A stretch of DNA of 42,832 nt from NCBI RefSeq assembly GCF_009712035.1, contig NZ_VILB01000024.1, positions 1-42,832 of the forward strand, given 5' to 3'. Source of the stretch: Anabaena sp. UHCC 0187 (GTDB lineage Bacteria > Cyanobacteriota > Cyanobacteriia > Cyanobacteriales > Nostocaceae). Every line of letters starts with the position of its first letter. Positions within the stretch are counted from its first letter, which is position 1. A program made the translations under genes and the position numbers. Under the pieces are notes generated by a model. It was not told the origin of the DNA, ran no database searches, and saw nothing but the letters and a program-made list of their open reading frames with translations. This document shows, in pieces, positions 31,088-39,975 of this stretch.

Positions 31088-32812
31088 ATGGCAACAGAAC
31101 ATAGTTTAATTCTGGATTTAACAATCGTCTTAGTCGCTACAGCACTAGGAGGATTTTTGTCCCACCGTTTGCATCAACCTGTCATCCTTGGATATTTAGT
31201 TAGTGGCTTTGCTATTGGACCTTTTGGTTTCAAATTATTAGGCAACGTTGCTGAAATTAAGTCTTTAGCAGAAATTGGTGTTGCCTTTTTGCTATTTGCG
31301 CTAGGTGTAGAATTTTCCTTAGCAGAACTAAAACGAGTTAAGGACATTGCCATCAAAGGCAGTTTACTACAAATTGGATTAACAATTATCCTCGTAGCCT
31401 TAGTTACGGTCATTACTGGTTGGGCTTCGGGAATTACACAAGGCATATTCTTAGGAGCAGTTTTATCTCTTTCTTCCACAGCAATAGTATTAAAAACACT
31501 GACAGAGAAGGGTGAAACTAATACAGTGCATGGGCAAATTATGCTGGCAATATTAATTACTCAAGATTTAGCCTTGGGTGTGATGTTAGCAATACTTCCA
31601 GCTTTGCAACAACCAGAAAATATTGTTGTAGCACTAGGTTTTGCTTTAGCCAAAATTGCATTGTTTGTAGTAGTCGCAATTATATTAAGTTTGTGGATAG
31701 TTCCCAGGGTTTTAAGTAATATTGCAGCCACAGAAAGTAATGAGTTATTTCTATTAGCTGTAATTGCCTTATGTTTAGGAGTAGCATTAATAACTGCATA
31801 TTTGGGTCTTTCCATTGCTATGGGGGCATTTGTCGCAGGTTTAATGATATCTGAAATTGATTATTCTGACCAAGCATTAGCCAAAATTTTACCCTTGCGA
31901 GATACATTTGCAAGTCTGTTTTTTGCATCAATTGGAATGCTAATTGATCCAGCTATTCTGATCAACAATTTTGGCATAATTTTAGAACTTGTGGCTTTGG
32001 TTTTGTTGGGTAAAGCAGCAATTATTTTAGGCATTGTTTTAAAATTTGGCTATTCTCTCAAAAATGCTATTATAGTCAGTCTGGGAATTAACCAAATTGG
32101 TGAATTTTCTTTTGTATTAGCCTTAGCTGGTTTAAAATTAGAACTGCTATCTCAACAAACCTATTCTTTATTATTAGGAACAACAGCAATTACACTCATC
32201 CTCACACCTTTCTCACTCAAAATTGCACCTTTAATTGCCGATTATCTGAATCAAAATCCCTTCCTCACAAAGTTCTTACAACGCTTTTCTGCACCAAAAA
32301 CAATATCTATGCCAGAAATAATTACTGGTCATGTAGTGGTAGCAGGTTATGGTAGAGTTGGGCAAGTAATTGTCAAAATCTTACAAACGGAAGGATATCC
32401 AGTTTTAGTAATTGAAAATAGCGAAGCATCTGTACAAAGATTAAGAATGCGCCAAATTCCTTACATTTTCGGTGATGCAGATTCGGAATTAGTATTAGAA
32501 AAAGCACATTTAGAAACTGCCAAAGCTTTAGCTATTGCTCTTCCAGATCCTGCCAGTACCCGCTTACTTTTGAAAAATGCTTTGACTATTGCCCCTAATT
32601 TAGATGTAATTGCTCGTTCACATAGTAATAAAGAAATTGATCTTTTAACTCAAATGGGTGCTAAAGAAGTAGTACAACCTGAATTTGAAGCAGCATTAGA
32701 GTTAGGAAATCATTTACTAAAAACTTTGGGTGCAGCAGAAAGTTACATCCAAACTGTGATCAATACTATTCGCAAAGATAGATATTTAAGTGTGAGACCT
32801 GAGAAAGAATAA
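31088..32812 (+). CDS. CPA2-family cation/proton antiporter with TrkA-N domain (KefB-like)
   Basis: The 574-residue protein has about 12 transmembrane helices (1-385) of the CPA2 family, starting LILDLTIVLVATALGGFLSHRLHQPVILGYLVSGFAIGP, with ITQDLALGVML and SLGINQIGEFSFVLALAGL, the ion-path helices. A cytosolic TrkA-N (RCK) domain follows with the nucleotide motif GHVVVAGYGRVGQVIVKIL at about 417-435. It likely exchanges K+ or Na+ for protons, gated by a nucleotide. No TrkA-C extension is obvious. It is convergent with rtcB. Confidence 0.9.
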   Translation: MATEHSLILDLTIVLVATALGGFLSHRLHQPVILGYLVSGFAIGPFGFKLLGNVAEIKSLAEIGVAFLLFALGVEFSLAELKRVKDIAIKGSLLQIGLTIILVALVTVITGWASGITQGIFLGAVLSLSSTAIVLKTLTEKGETNTVHGQIMLAILITQDLALGVMLAILPALQQPENIVVALGFALAKIALFVVVAIILSLWIVPRVLSNIAATESNELFLLAVIALCLGVALITAYLGLSIAMGAFVAGLMISEIDYSDQALAKILPLRDTFASLFFASIGMLIDPAILINNFGIILELVALVLLGKAAIILGIVLKFGYSLKNAIIVSLGINQIGEFSFVLALAGLKLELLSQQTYSLLLGTTAITLILTPFSLKIAPLIADYLNQNPFLTKFLQRFSAPKTISMPEIITGHVVVAGYGRVGQVIVKILQTEGYPVLVIENSEASVQRLRMRQIPYIFGDADSELVLEKAHLETAKALAIALPDPASTRLLLKNALTIAPNLDVIARSHSNKEIDLLTQMGAKEVVQPEFEAALELGNHLLKTLGAAESYIQTVINTIRKDRYLSVRPEKE

Positions 32813-32855
32813 GGGGTAAGGAGTTAGAATTATTGTTCCTTATCTCCCCATTCCC

Positions 32856-34601
32856 TTAGCCTTTAACACACAGAACTTGTTTCAGAGTTGCGACTATTTC
32901 CACCAAATCAGATTGGTTTGCCATTACCTGTTCAATGGGTTTATAAGCCGCCGGAATTTCATCTAAAACTCCCGTATCTTTACGACATTCTACACCCTGG
33001 GTTTGCTCGATTAAATCATCAAGAGTATAAACATTTTTCGCCTTACTTCTTGACATTAAACGCCCTGCACCGTGGGAACAAGAACAAAAACTATGGGCAT
33101 TTCCTTTACCTTTCACAATGAAAGATTTTGCTCCCATTGAACCAGGAATAATCCCATAATCTTCGGTTTGAGCGCGAACTGCACCTTTTCGAGTCACATA
33201 CACATTTTCGCCAAAATGAACTTCTTTTTCGGCGTAATTGTGATGACAATTTACCTCTAATAAAGGTTTGGTAACTTTCCCTCCATTGAGATGTTTTTCG
33301 ACAATCTTTTTAAATCGTGACATCATCACATCACGGTTAAAAAGTGCATAATTTTGCGCCCATTGTAAGTCTTCCCAGTAAGCTTTAAATTCTGGTGTCC
33401 CCACGACAAAGTGAGCTAAATCTGGATCTGGTAATTTGTTATTGGCCATTTTCGCTAATTCTTTAGCAGTATTAATATGGCATTGGGCGAGTTTATTCCC
33501 AATATTTCGTGAACCAGAATGGAGCATTAACCAAACTTGATTTTCTGTGTCTAAACATATCTCAATAAAATGATTCCCTGATCCGAGAGAACCCATTTGT
33601 TTCATCGCTTTACCTTCTAAATCTTGCACACCACGATGCAAGTTAGAAAAATCGCGCCATTTTTGCCAGTTGGTTACTGCTTTTTCTACATCTTTATTTT
33701 CATTAAATCCTGTGGGAATTGCGGCTTCAATATCGAGGCGAATTTTCTTTAATTTGCCTTCTAATTGTTCACCTGTAAATTGCGTTTTGATGGCACTCAT
33801 ACCGCAGTTGTGAACAAATACCCCAGCTTTGAGAGCAAAGTTATGATACTCCGGTACTGTCAAGCAATACACATTTTCCGTGTAATTTAGGGGAATTACT
33901 GCGACAACTTTGTGATTATAATGAATGAGATGGTCTATCAATTCAATATTTTCTGGTCGGTTATCCAACTCATTAATTTCACCTAATAAACCAGAACGAG
34001 CAATCATCCAATGTGCCTTTTGCCATCTTCCAGAATATGGTTGAGATATGAGGGTATAACCATCTTTATCAACTTGGGAATAAAAAGGCATTAAGGAAGT
34101 ACCAGTTTGCAGTAATTGTGCTTCTTGATAATTGCCATCTCGAAGCATAAATTGATGATCTGGAGTACAGATAATCTCTTCATTGTTATCTAAAATTACT
34201 TTGACAAGAGACGCATTTTTTCTTGTTAATTTTGCAGTAGCTTTAGCAGCTACAATTTTTCCTGTTGGTGTACAGGCATAAACTATAAATTCTTCTTTTT
34301 TATCAGCTAATTCTTTTATTTGATAGGATTTTCCATCAACTAAAGGAATCAATGTTTCTCCGACAAAGCAACCAAGATCCACCCCGACAGCCGCAGGAAT
34401 AATGGCATCTTTAGTAGCAATAACTGAACCAACTAATGCACCTTTTCCTAAGTGAACATCGGGCATTAAAGCCACGTGCTTAAATACAAATGGCAATGAG
34501 GCTACATTCTTAGCCATTTTAGTTTCATCTGAGCCTAATGAATGATTTGCCCAAGATAAAACAGGGTGGGGTGTGGTAATTCCTAATTGTTCGTAGGGCA
34601 T
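32856..34601 (-). CDS. rtcB: RNA ligase RtcB, interrupted by an intein
   Basis: The 581-residue precursor joins RNA 2',3'-cyclic phosphate or 3'-phosphate ends to 5'-OH ends after intein removal, giving a 393-residue mature enzyme. The exteins contain MPDVHLGKGALVGSV, GVDLG|CGMSA (metal-binding Cys split by the intein), GSGNHFIEI, MLHSGSRNIGN, the GMP-attachment region FCSCSHGAGRLMSR and EVNCHHNYAEKE. The intein inserts exactly before the catalytic Cys, so activity depends on splicing. Archease and RtcA are not in the window. It converges with the antiporter; the upstream gap to 34840 holds its promoter. Confidence 0.9.
   Translation of the reverse strand: MPYEQLGITTPHPVLSWANHSLGSDETKMAKNVASLPFVFKHVALMPDVHLGKGALVGSVIATKDAIIPAAVGVDLGCFVGETLIPLVDGKSYQIKELADKKEEFIVYACTPTGKIVAAKATAKLTRKNASLVKVILDNNEEIICTPDHQFMLRDGNYQEAQLLQTGTSLMPFYSQVDKDGYTLISQPYSGRWQKAHWMIARSGLLGEINELDNRPENIELIDHLIHYNHKVVAVIPLNYTENVYCLTVPEYHNFALKAGVFVHNCGMSAIKTQFTGEQLEGKLKKIRLDIEAAIPTGFNENKDVEKAVTNWQKWRDFSNLHRGVQDLEGKAMKQMGSLGSGNHFIEICLDTENQVWLMLHSGSRNIGNKLAQCHINTAKELAKMANNKLPDPDLAHFVVGTPEFKAYWEDLQWAQNYALFNRDVMMSRFKKIVEKHLNGGKVTKPLLEVNCHHNYAEKEVHFGENVYVTRKGAVRAQTEDYGIIPGSMGAKSFIVKGKGNAHSFCSCSHGAGRLMSRSKAKNVYTLDDLIEQTQGVECRKDTGVLDEIPAAYKPIEQVMANQSDLVEIVATLKQVLCVKG
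33807..34370 (-). other. RtcB intein (188 aa) with decayed HNH region
   Basis: Residues 78-265 of the precursor. Block A is CFVGETLIPLVDG, block B is CTPDHQFMLRDGN, block F is NVYCLTVPEYHNFALKAG and block G is VFVHN followed by extein Cys266. All splice residues (Cys1, TxxH His, terminal HN, Cys+1) are present, so splicing should work. The middle contains AHWMIARSGLLGE and NELDNRPENIELID, like the second half of an HNH endonuclease, but the His-Asp segment before it is missing. It is therefore a nuclease-dead mini-intein derivative by inference. Confidence 0.85.
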
Positions 34602-34839
34602 AATTTTAATTGGGGATTTGAGATTTTAGTGGAAACACCACTCATGGGGAGTTTCTACACGAAATTTTTAGATACAATTCTTGTATACTACATTTATACT
34701 ACATAAATTATCACTTTGTCAACCGATATCTTCAAAAATGGGTTAATCTTAAATGTATTCCGGTAATTTACGCTGGTGATCTTTCCCCAGATACCGAAAT
34801 CAATAATAATAATCTGGAGGATTGTTTCCAGTTTGGACT

Positions 34840-35568
34840 ATGAGTTTAAAGGCAGTTTTATTTGATTTTAATGGTGTCATTATTAAAGATGGATCAATCC
34901 ATATCCAATTGATAGATGAGATTCTTGTACAGGAAAATCTTCAACCTCAACGGGTAAAAGAACGTGAAGACTTTTTAGGGATAAGTCATCGCGCTTATCT
35001 GCAAAACCTGCTGAAAAATCGTGGTAGGGTGGTGACGGAAGCTTATATGACTCAGTTACTCACCCGTAAAGCTCAAGCTTATGTGCTGGAATTGGAGAAC
35101 CTGGAAAAATTGCCGTTGTATTCGGGAATTGAAGATGTGATTTTTCAGATTCGTTCCCGTCATCTCAAAATGGCGTTAGTCAGTGATGCTTTATCTCCAG
35201 AAATAGAAATGGTATTGACATCTGCTAAGTTAGCTGAATACTTCTCTGTGATTGTGTCGGGGGATGATATCAGCAGCAATAAACCTAACCCGGAAGGTTA
35301 TTTGCTGGCGGTTGATCGCTTAAATCAGGTATATCCAGAATTGAATCTACAACCTCATGAGTGTTTAGTGATTGAAAATACTCCAGTAGGTATCCAAGCA
35401 GCCAAACGCGCTCAAATGCAGGTAGTGGGAGTAGCGAATACTTACCCTTTCCAGATAATACATCGTCAAGCTAACTGGACGATTGATTATCTAATTGATT
35501 TGGATTTGCAGCGAGTACAGGAAGTTTTTTTAGAAAAAGATGTGCAATCTGTTGTCCCTGAGTGTTAA
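34840..35568 (+). CDS. HAD-superfamily hydrolase-like protein with altered DxD motif
   Basis: The 242-residue protein (248 from the alternative TTG at 34822) has the HAD Rossmannoid core and cap. Motif I is LFDFNGVI, where the usual second Asp is Asn; motif II is MALVSDALSP; motif III is the Lys in SSNKPNPEGYLL; motif IV is CLVIENTPVGIQAAKRAQM. The nucleophile Asp stays but the acid/base Asp is replaced, so ordinary phosphatase or phosphoglucomutase chemistry may be weakened or changed. The start is unsure: GGAGG at 34816 is too near the TTG and too far from the ATG. Confidence 0.8.
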   Translation: MSLKAVLFDFNGVIIKDGSIHIQLIDEILVQENLQPQRVKEREDFLGISHRAYLQNLLKNRGRVVTEAYMTQLLTRKAQAYVLELENLEKLPLYSGIEDVIFQIRSRHLKMALVSDALSPEIEMVLTSAKLAEYFSVIVSGDDISSNKPNPEGYLLAVDRLNQVYPELNLQPHECLVIENTPVGIQAAKRAQMQVVGVANTYPFQIIHRQANWTIDYLIDLDLQRVQEVFLEKDVQSVVPEC

Positions 35569-35609
35569 GATATGGTGTGTGTTAAAGTTTTTTACTTAAG
35601 CACGAATAA

Positions 35610-35682
35610 GGGGAATTAGCTCAGTTGGTAGAGTGCTGCGATCGCACCGCAGAGGTCAGGGGTTCGAGTCTCCTATTCTCCA
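35610..35682 (+). tRNA. tRNA-Ala (anticodon CGC)
   Basis: The cloverleaf folds fully: acceptor GGGGAAT/ATTCTCC, D arm GCTC/GAGT, anticodon arm CTGCG/CGCAG with loop ATCGCAC, T arm AGGGG/CTCCT with TTCGAGT loop. The G3-U70 wobble pair, the alanine identity signal, is present. Loop positions 34-36 read CGC, for codon GCG. CCA is not encoded. A HIP1 octamer (GCGATCGC) spans the anticodon stem-loop. The sbcC stop lies four bases beyond on the other strand. Confidence 0.95.
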
Positions 35683-35686
35683 TTAA

Positions 35687-38600
35687 TTACATTAACAACT
35701 GTAACTGTGAACCTTGTTGATTTTTGCTAACTTCAATTCGGGCTTGAAAAGCTTCTTTAAGGTGGGGCATATGAGTGACAGTGAGGATACAGGCAAAATC
35801 AGAAGATATGGCATTAATTGCGGCAATTAAGCGATCGCATCCTTCCCCATCTTGAGTCCCAAAACCTTCATCTACTACTAATAATTGTAATGATGCTCCT
35901 GCCCTTTGGGCTAATAATTTCGCTAAAGCTAAACGAATAGCAAAGTTAATTCTAAAAGCTTCTCCTCCTGAATAAGTTTCATAGGAACGTGTTCCCCTAG
36001 CATCAGCAATTAAAATATCTAACGTATCTATTAATTTAGCATTTTTCTTACTGGATTTGCCGCTACGTCCTGCCTTTTGGGTGATAAATTGGACGTGAAA
36101 TTGATTCGCACTCAATCGAGAAAGTAATTGATTAGCTTCTGCTTCCAATTGAGGTAAAATATTTTCAATCATTAAAGCTTGAATCCCATTTTTCCCAAAA
36201 GCTTGGGCTAATTCTTGATAAACACGCTGTTGTTGTTTACAAGTTTGTAACTGTTGGATTTCTTGTTCATACTGATTTTGTAAGATTTCCAATTGCAGCG
36301 ACATTTGTTTTAATTGCCCCAACTGAGATATTTTATTATCTAGTTCCCGTCTGCGGTTTGCTAATTGCTGTTCTAAGGTATTAATTTGGGCTGTGGGGTT
36401 GGCACTATCAGCTAATTGTTTAACAATGTTATCAATTTGTTGAGTTAATATTTCTCTTTCTTTGCATATTGTTTGGAATGAATCTGCTAAATCTTGCCAT
36501 TTATTGTTTAATTGAGGATATTGTTCTTGTGCCGACAATAATTGTTGATGACGTAATTGCCAACCTTGCCCTTGTCGCACACCTTGACGCAGATAATTAT
36601 GCTGTTCTGAACTATAGGCAATTTCGGCAATTTGCTGTTCTAAATTAGCAATTTCTTTCGCACAATCAGATTCAGTTTGTCCCTGTTGTATTTGCAATTG
36701 CAATTGAGCAATATTAGCTGACAATTCTGGTTTTCTAGCTATTAATTGTCCTTGGCGTTTTAAGGCATCCTTAATTTGTCCTTGTTTAATTTCTGCCCAA
36801 CGTAATTTATCCACATCGCTACGGGCAAGAACGTGGTCTTGTTCACTATAATTAAGTTGTTGGAGATATTGATCTAATTGCTGAATTTCTATTTGTTTTT
36901 CTGGTGCATAATCACCAGTTTCTAAAGAACGTTCTAAATGTTCTTTCTCAGAAATAATTTGTAGTAACTGTTGTTGGACATCACTTGTAGCTTCTAACTG
37001 TGCTGCTAATTGTCCCCGTTTTTCTCGCAATAAATCATAACCTGATAACTTTTGGGATATTTCCCGATATTCCTGTCTAAGTACCTGAATTTCCCGATCT
37101 GAAACCGCCATTTGTTCGCGCACTACCCAAAATTGTCCTTGGGTATCTTCGTATTCTAATTGGGTTTTTTCGATAACTTTACTCCAATGATGTTCATCTA
37201 AAGGACGTTCACATAAAGGACAACTAGCATCGGGATTTTGTAACATTTGCAATTTTTGTTCTAGTTCTGCCAACAACCTTTCATAATCTCGTTGATGAGC
37301 TTGCAAACGTTCAATAAAATGTCGTCTTTCCTGTCCTTTTTCCTGGACTCTTTGCAGATAAACTTTCTTCTTTTCTAATTCTTCAATTTGCGTCCCTATC
37401 TCTATTACTGCTTGTTGTAATTGGGGTTGGCGATGATGTTGATTTTGCAGTTGTTTTTCTGTAGCTTGCATTTGCTCCAATCGCGCTACTAAACTAGCAT
37501 GAGCGCGATCTAATTGAGTTTGCAAACTTGCCCTTTGTTGTAATAATGGTGTTACCTGCATTTGCAATTGATCTAAATTAGCCAAATGCTGACGGGCGTT
37601 ATTTAATTGTAATAAAGCTGTTTCTATATCCCCAGATTTACTCAGAGTTTGGGCAATTTCTTGTTCTTGCTGTTCTAAAGCTGCTAATTGAGCTTCTGCT
37701 TGTTGGAATTGACGTTCTAAATCTTGAGTTTGTTTATATAACTGTTGTTGTTTTTGTTGTTTTAAATTAGTAGCGCGGGTATGTTGTTCAAATTTAGCGG
37801 CAAAGATTTCTTCTTGGGATTGCAGATTTTGATATTGAGCATAACCAGCTTGAATATCAGTTTGTTGATTGATAATCTTTTCTAAATCTGTTAATTGGGA
37901 TTTTACAGATAATTGTTCTTGTTGTAAGCGATCGCTATCTTGGCTAAGATTATCATATCGTTGCCGCACAAAATTTAATTGTTGTTCCCAACTTTGCCGT
38001 TGATGTTGGATAACTTGTAAACTTTGTAATTGAATATTCTCACAAGCTTGTACCTGTTGTAAATTATTCAGTTGTGCTTCTAACTCAGCGCGTTGGCTTT
38101 CCGTTGTTTCCCGTTGTTGAAGTTGAACTTTGATATTTTCCAAAGAACGTTCTAACTCTTCTCCTCGTCCTTTATAAAGTTTAGAATTATCCTTGGCTCG
38201 TTCTTCCAACTCATCATACTGATTTAGTTTTAATAACTCCGCTAAAATTTCCTTGCGTTCAGCGGGACGTTTGAGCATAAATTCATCGGCTTTCCCTTGA
38301 CGCAAGTAAGCCGAATTAATAAAAGTATCATAATCTAGCTTAATATGTTCTAGAATTACATCCTGAGTGGCTTTTAACCCCTTACCAGTCAAAGCTCGAA
38401 ACCCAGCCGGAGTTTCAATTTGAAATTCTAAAATGCTAGTTCCACCCCTGACCCGGTTGCGAATTACTCGATAAGTTTGCTGACCACTTTGGAAAGTGAA
38501 ATCAATTCGGACTTCTTTAGCTCCAGAATGAATGACATCATCTTCAACAGTTGCACGGCTTTCACCCCAAATTGCCCAAGTGATAGCTTCTAAAAGGGAA

Positions 38601-38713
38601 GATTTTCCCGCACCATTAGAACCACAAATACACGCCGTATGCAAGCCGCTAAAATCTAAAGCTGCATCACGGTAACTAAGAAAGTTTTTGATGATAAGTT
38701 GGACTGGAATCAT
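35687..38713 (-). CDS. sbcC: SbcC/Rad50-type DNA repair ATPase
   Basis: The 1008-residue SMC-like protein is the partner of the SbcD nuclease, cutting hairpins and protein-blocked DNA ends. Walker A is at about 31-39 (GSNGAGKSS). Two long Gln/Glu-rich coiled coils surround the zinc hook CPLC at about 497. Then come the ABC signature YSGGEAFRI near 909 and Walker B LLVVDEGFGTQDGEG near 943. Length is normal for the family. sbcD is not adjacent. Its end is only four bases from the convergent tRNA-Ala, so the two transcripts must end in or over each other. Confidence 0.9.
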   Translation of the reverse strand: MIPVQLIIKNFLSYRDAALDFSGLHTACICGSNGAGKSSLLEAITWAIWGESRATVEDDVIHSGAKEVRIDFTFQSGQQTYRVIRNRVRGGTSILEFQIETPAGFRALTGKGLKATQDVILEHIKLDYDTFINSAYLRQGKADEFMLKRPAERKEILAELLKLNQYDELEERAKDNSKLYKGRGEELERSLENIKVQLQQRETTESQRAELEAQLNNLQQVQACENIQLQSLQVIQHQRQSWEQQLNFVRQRYDNLSQDSDRLQQEQLSVKSQLTDLEKIINQQTDIQAGYAQYQNLQSQEEIFAAKFEQHTRATNLKQQKQQQLYKQTQDLERQFQQAEAQLAALEQQEQEIAQTLSKSGDIETALLQLNNARQHLANLDQLQMQVTPLLQQRASLQTQLDRAHASLVARLEQMQATEKQLQNQHHRQPQLQQAVIEIGTQIEELEKKKVYLQRVQEKGQERRHFIERLQAHQRDYERLLAELEQKLQMLQNPDASCPLCERPLDEHHWSKVIEKTQLEYEDTQGQFWVVREQMAVSDREIQVLRQEYREISQKLSGYDLLREKRGQLAAQLEATSDVQQQLLQIISEKEHLERSLETGDYAPEKQIEIQQLDQYLQQLNYSEQDHVLARSDVDKLRWAEIKQGQIKDALKRQGQLIARKPELSANIAQLQLQIQQGQTESDCAKEIANLEQQIAEIAYSSEQHNYLRQGVRQGQGWQLRHQQLLSAQEQYPQLNNKWQDLADSFQTICKEREILTQQIDNIVKQLADSANPTAQINTLEQQLANRRRELDNKISQLGQLKQMSLQLEILQNQYEQEIQQLQTCKQQQRVYQELAQAFGKNGIQALMIENILPQLEAEANQLLSRLSANQFHVQFITQKAGRSGKSSKKNAKLIDTLDILIADARGTRSYETYSGGEAFRINFAIRLALAKLLAQRAGASLQLLVVDEGFGTQDGEGCDRLIAAINAISSDFACILTVTHMPHLKEAFQARIEVSKNQQGSQLQLLM

Positions 38714-38883
38714 TCAGGCTATAGCGCCACATTTACAATTTTGAAAGTTAACAGTACAGATGCACTTAGTTTTTAGTTTAGCTATCTAATTAGCAAGTTT
38801 CTAGTCTTAAAGACATCAACTTTACAAAAATTTACAATACAAAGACGTTTTTTTCATATATCAGGGAACAAAAAGGAAGATTA

Positions 38884-38914
38884 GATCCCCGACTTCTTTA
38901 AGAAGTCAGGGATA
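38884..38914. repeat. Dispersed hairpin repeat, copy 2
   Basis: GATCCCCGACTTCT and AGAAGTCAGGGAT form a stem with one mismatch and a TTA loop, then TATTTTTG. It is a near copy of the repeat at 9531. It lies in the 289-bp gap between the sbcC start and the TrbI-like gene; no other feature is recognised in that gap. Confidence 0.7.
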
Positions 38915-39002
38915 TTTTTGTTGAGAAAATAGTCAACATTTCCCAAGAAACTATCCCAGTTAATCCACGTCATCTCACATATCACATATTATTGGCAATC
39001 CC

Positions 39003-39701
39003 ATGATGAGTCGTTCTATCCGTTGGCAATCTAGCACCGCTGCACTCATGGCCATAGCCATTACAACTGGTGCAGCTACCCCCTTACTATCCTTTAGTCC
39101 TGTTCTAGCCCAAGGCTACAATCTTAATCAATCTCGGACAATTAGTATTCCCGCTAATGTAACTTTACCTGTCACCTACGAAAAGGAGAAAGTTATTGTC
39201 AAACCTGGAGAAACATTACCCCTGACCCTGAGAATATCTGATAATATTACTGATAGCAACAGAAATATTTTGATTCCGGCTAACACTCAAGTTATCGGTG
39301 AATTACAACCGGTCAACCTCAATAACAGTTATTCCACCAACAGTAATACTCAAACTAATCAAGGTGTCCGTTTTGTAGCCAGAGAATTAGTATATCCTTC
39401 TGGACAACGACAACAGATTTATGCTAACTCCCAAACCATCACCCAAACAGAAACAATTACCAAGGGAGCAGGCACTGGACAAATATTAACTGATGCGGCG
39501 ATTGGTGCGGGTGCAGCTAGTGTGATTTCTTTGATCACAGGTAACAAGAAAATTGAAGTTTTAGAACCTGTGGGTGGTGCAGCAGCCGGGGCTTTAGCTA
39601 GTGTATTATTGCGGAAACAAAAATCAGATGTTTTTGTCCTTAGACCAGCACAGGATTTAGCTATTACCCTCACTTCAAATTTAGTTATAACTCGTCAATA
39701 A
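39003..39701 (+). CDS. Secreted TrbI/VirB10-like domain protein
   Basis: The 232-residue protein has a signal peptide (MAIAITTGAATPLLSFSPVLAQ). It then has the beta-barrel-like pattern IPANVTLPVTYEK, GETLPLTLRI, ILIPANTQVIGELQP, GVRFVARELVYPSGQ and QTITKGAGTGQ. A Gly/Ala-rich zipper (DAAIGAGAASVISLITGNKKIEV...GGAAAGALASVLL) may enter a membrane. The wording resembles the C-terminal domain of TrbI/VirB10 secretion proteins, often how such cyanobacterial proteins are labelled; no other transfer genes are near, so conjugation is doubtful. It is paralogous to the C-terminal half of the protein at 39976. Confidence 0.65.
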   Translation: MMSRSIRWQSSTAALMAIAITTGAATPLLSFSPVLAQGYNLNQSRTISIPANVTLPVTYEKEKVIVKPGETLPLTLRISDNITDSNRNILIPANTQVIGELQPVNLNNSYSTNSNTQTNQGVRFVARELVYPSGQRQQIYANSQTITQTETITKGAGTGQILTDAAIGAGAASVISLITGNKKIEVLEPVGGAAAGALASVLLRKQKSDVFVLRPAQDLAITLTSNLVITRQ

Positions 39702-39736
39702 ATTTAACTTAATGAAGTTGTGAATTTAATGATCTG

Positions 39737-39786
39737 AATAAAGCGATTGTTCCCGAAATTATGGTGAGCTATCGCTTTATTTTTAT
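39737..39786 (+). terminator. Intrinsic terminator
   Basis: AATAAAGCGAT (39737-39747) pairs with ATCGCTTTATT (39771-39781) perfectly, followed by TTTAT. It ends the TrbI-like transcript and separates it from the SLH fusion gene. Confidence 0.7.
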
Positions 39787-39975
39787 GTAATAACTATTCT
39801 CAATCTTTAGAGGTATATGCAATTAAACAGAAAATGCTAAGTTAGCTTATATAGCAATCCTATTTAAATTGTTAATTGATTTATTTATTGTGACATCGAA
39901 AATTATGGGAACTATCTATTTTTATCAATGTCTGTATTATTAACAACAAGAAATAAATTTAGAGGGATAAAATAA

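Noticed and set aside
35610-35682. tRNA-Ala as an integration site for an element
   Set aside because: No recombinase, repeated tRNA end or foreign genes flank it; both neighbours are ordinary chromosomal genes.
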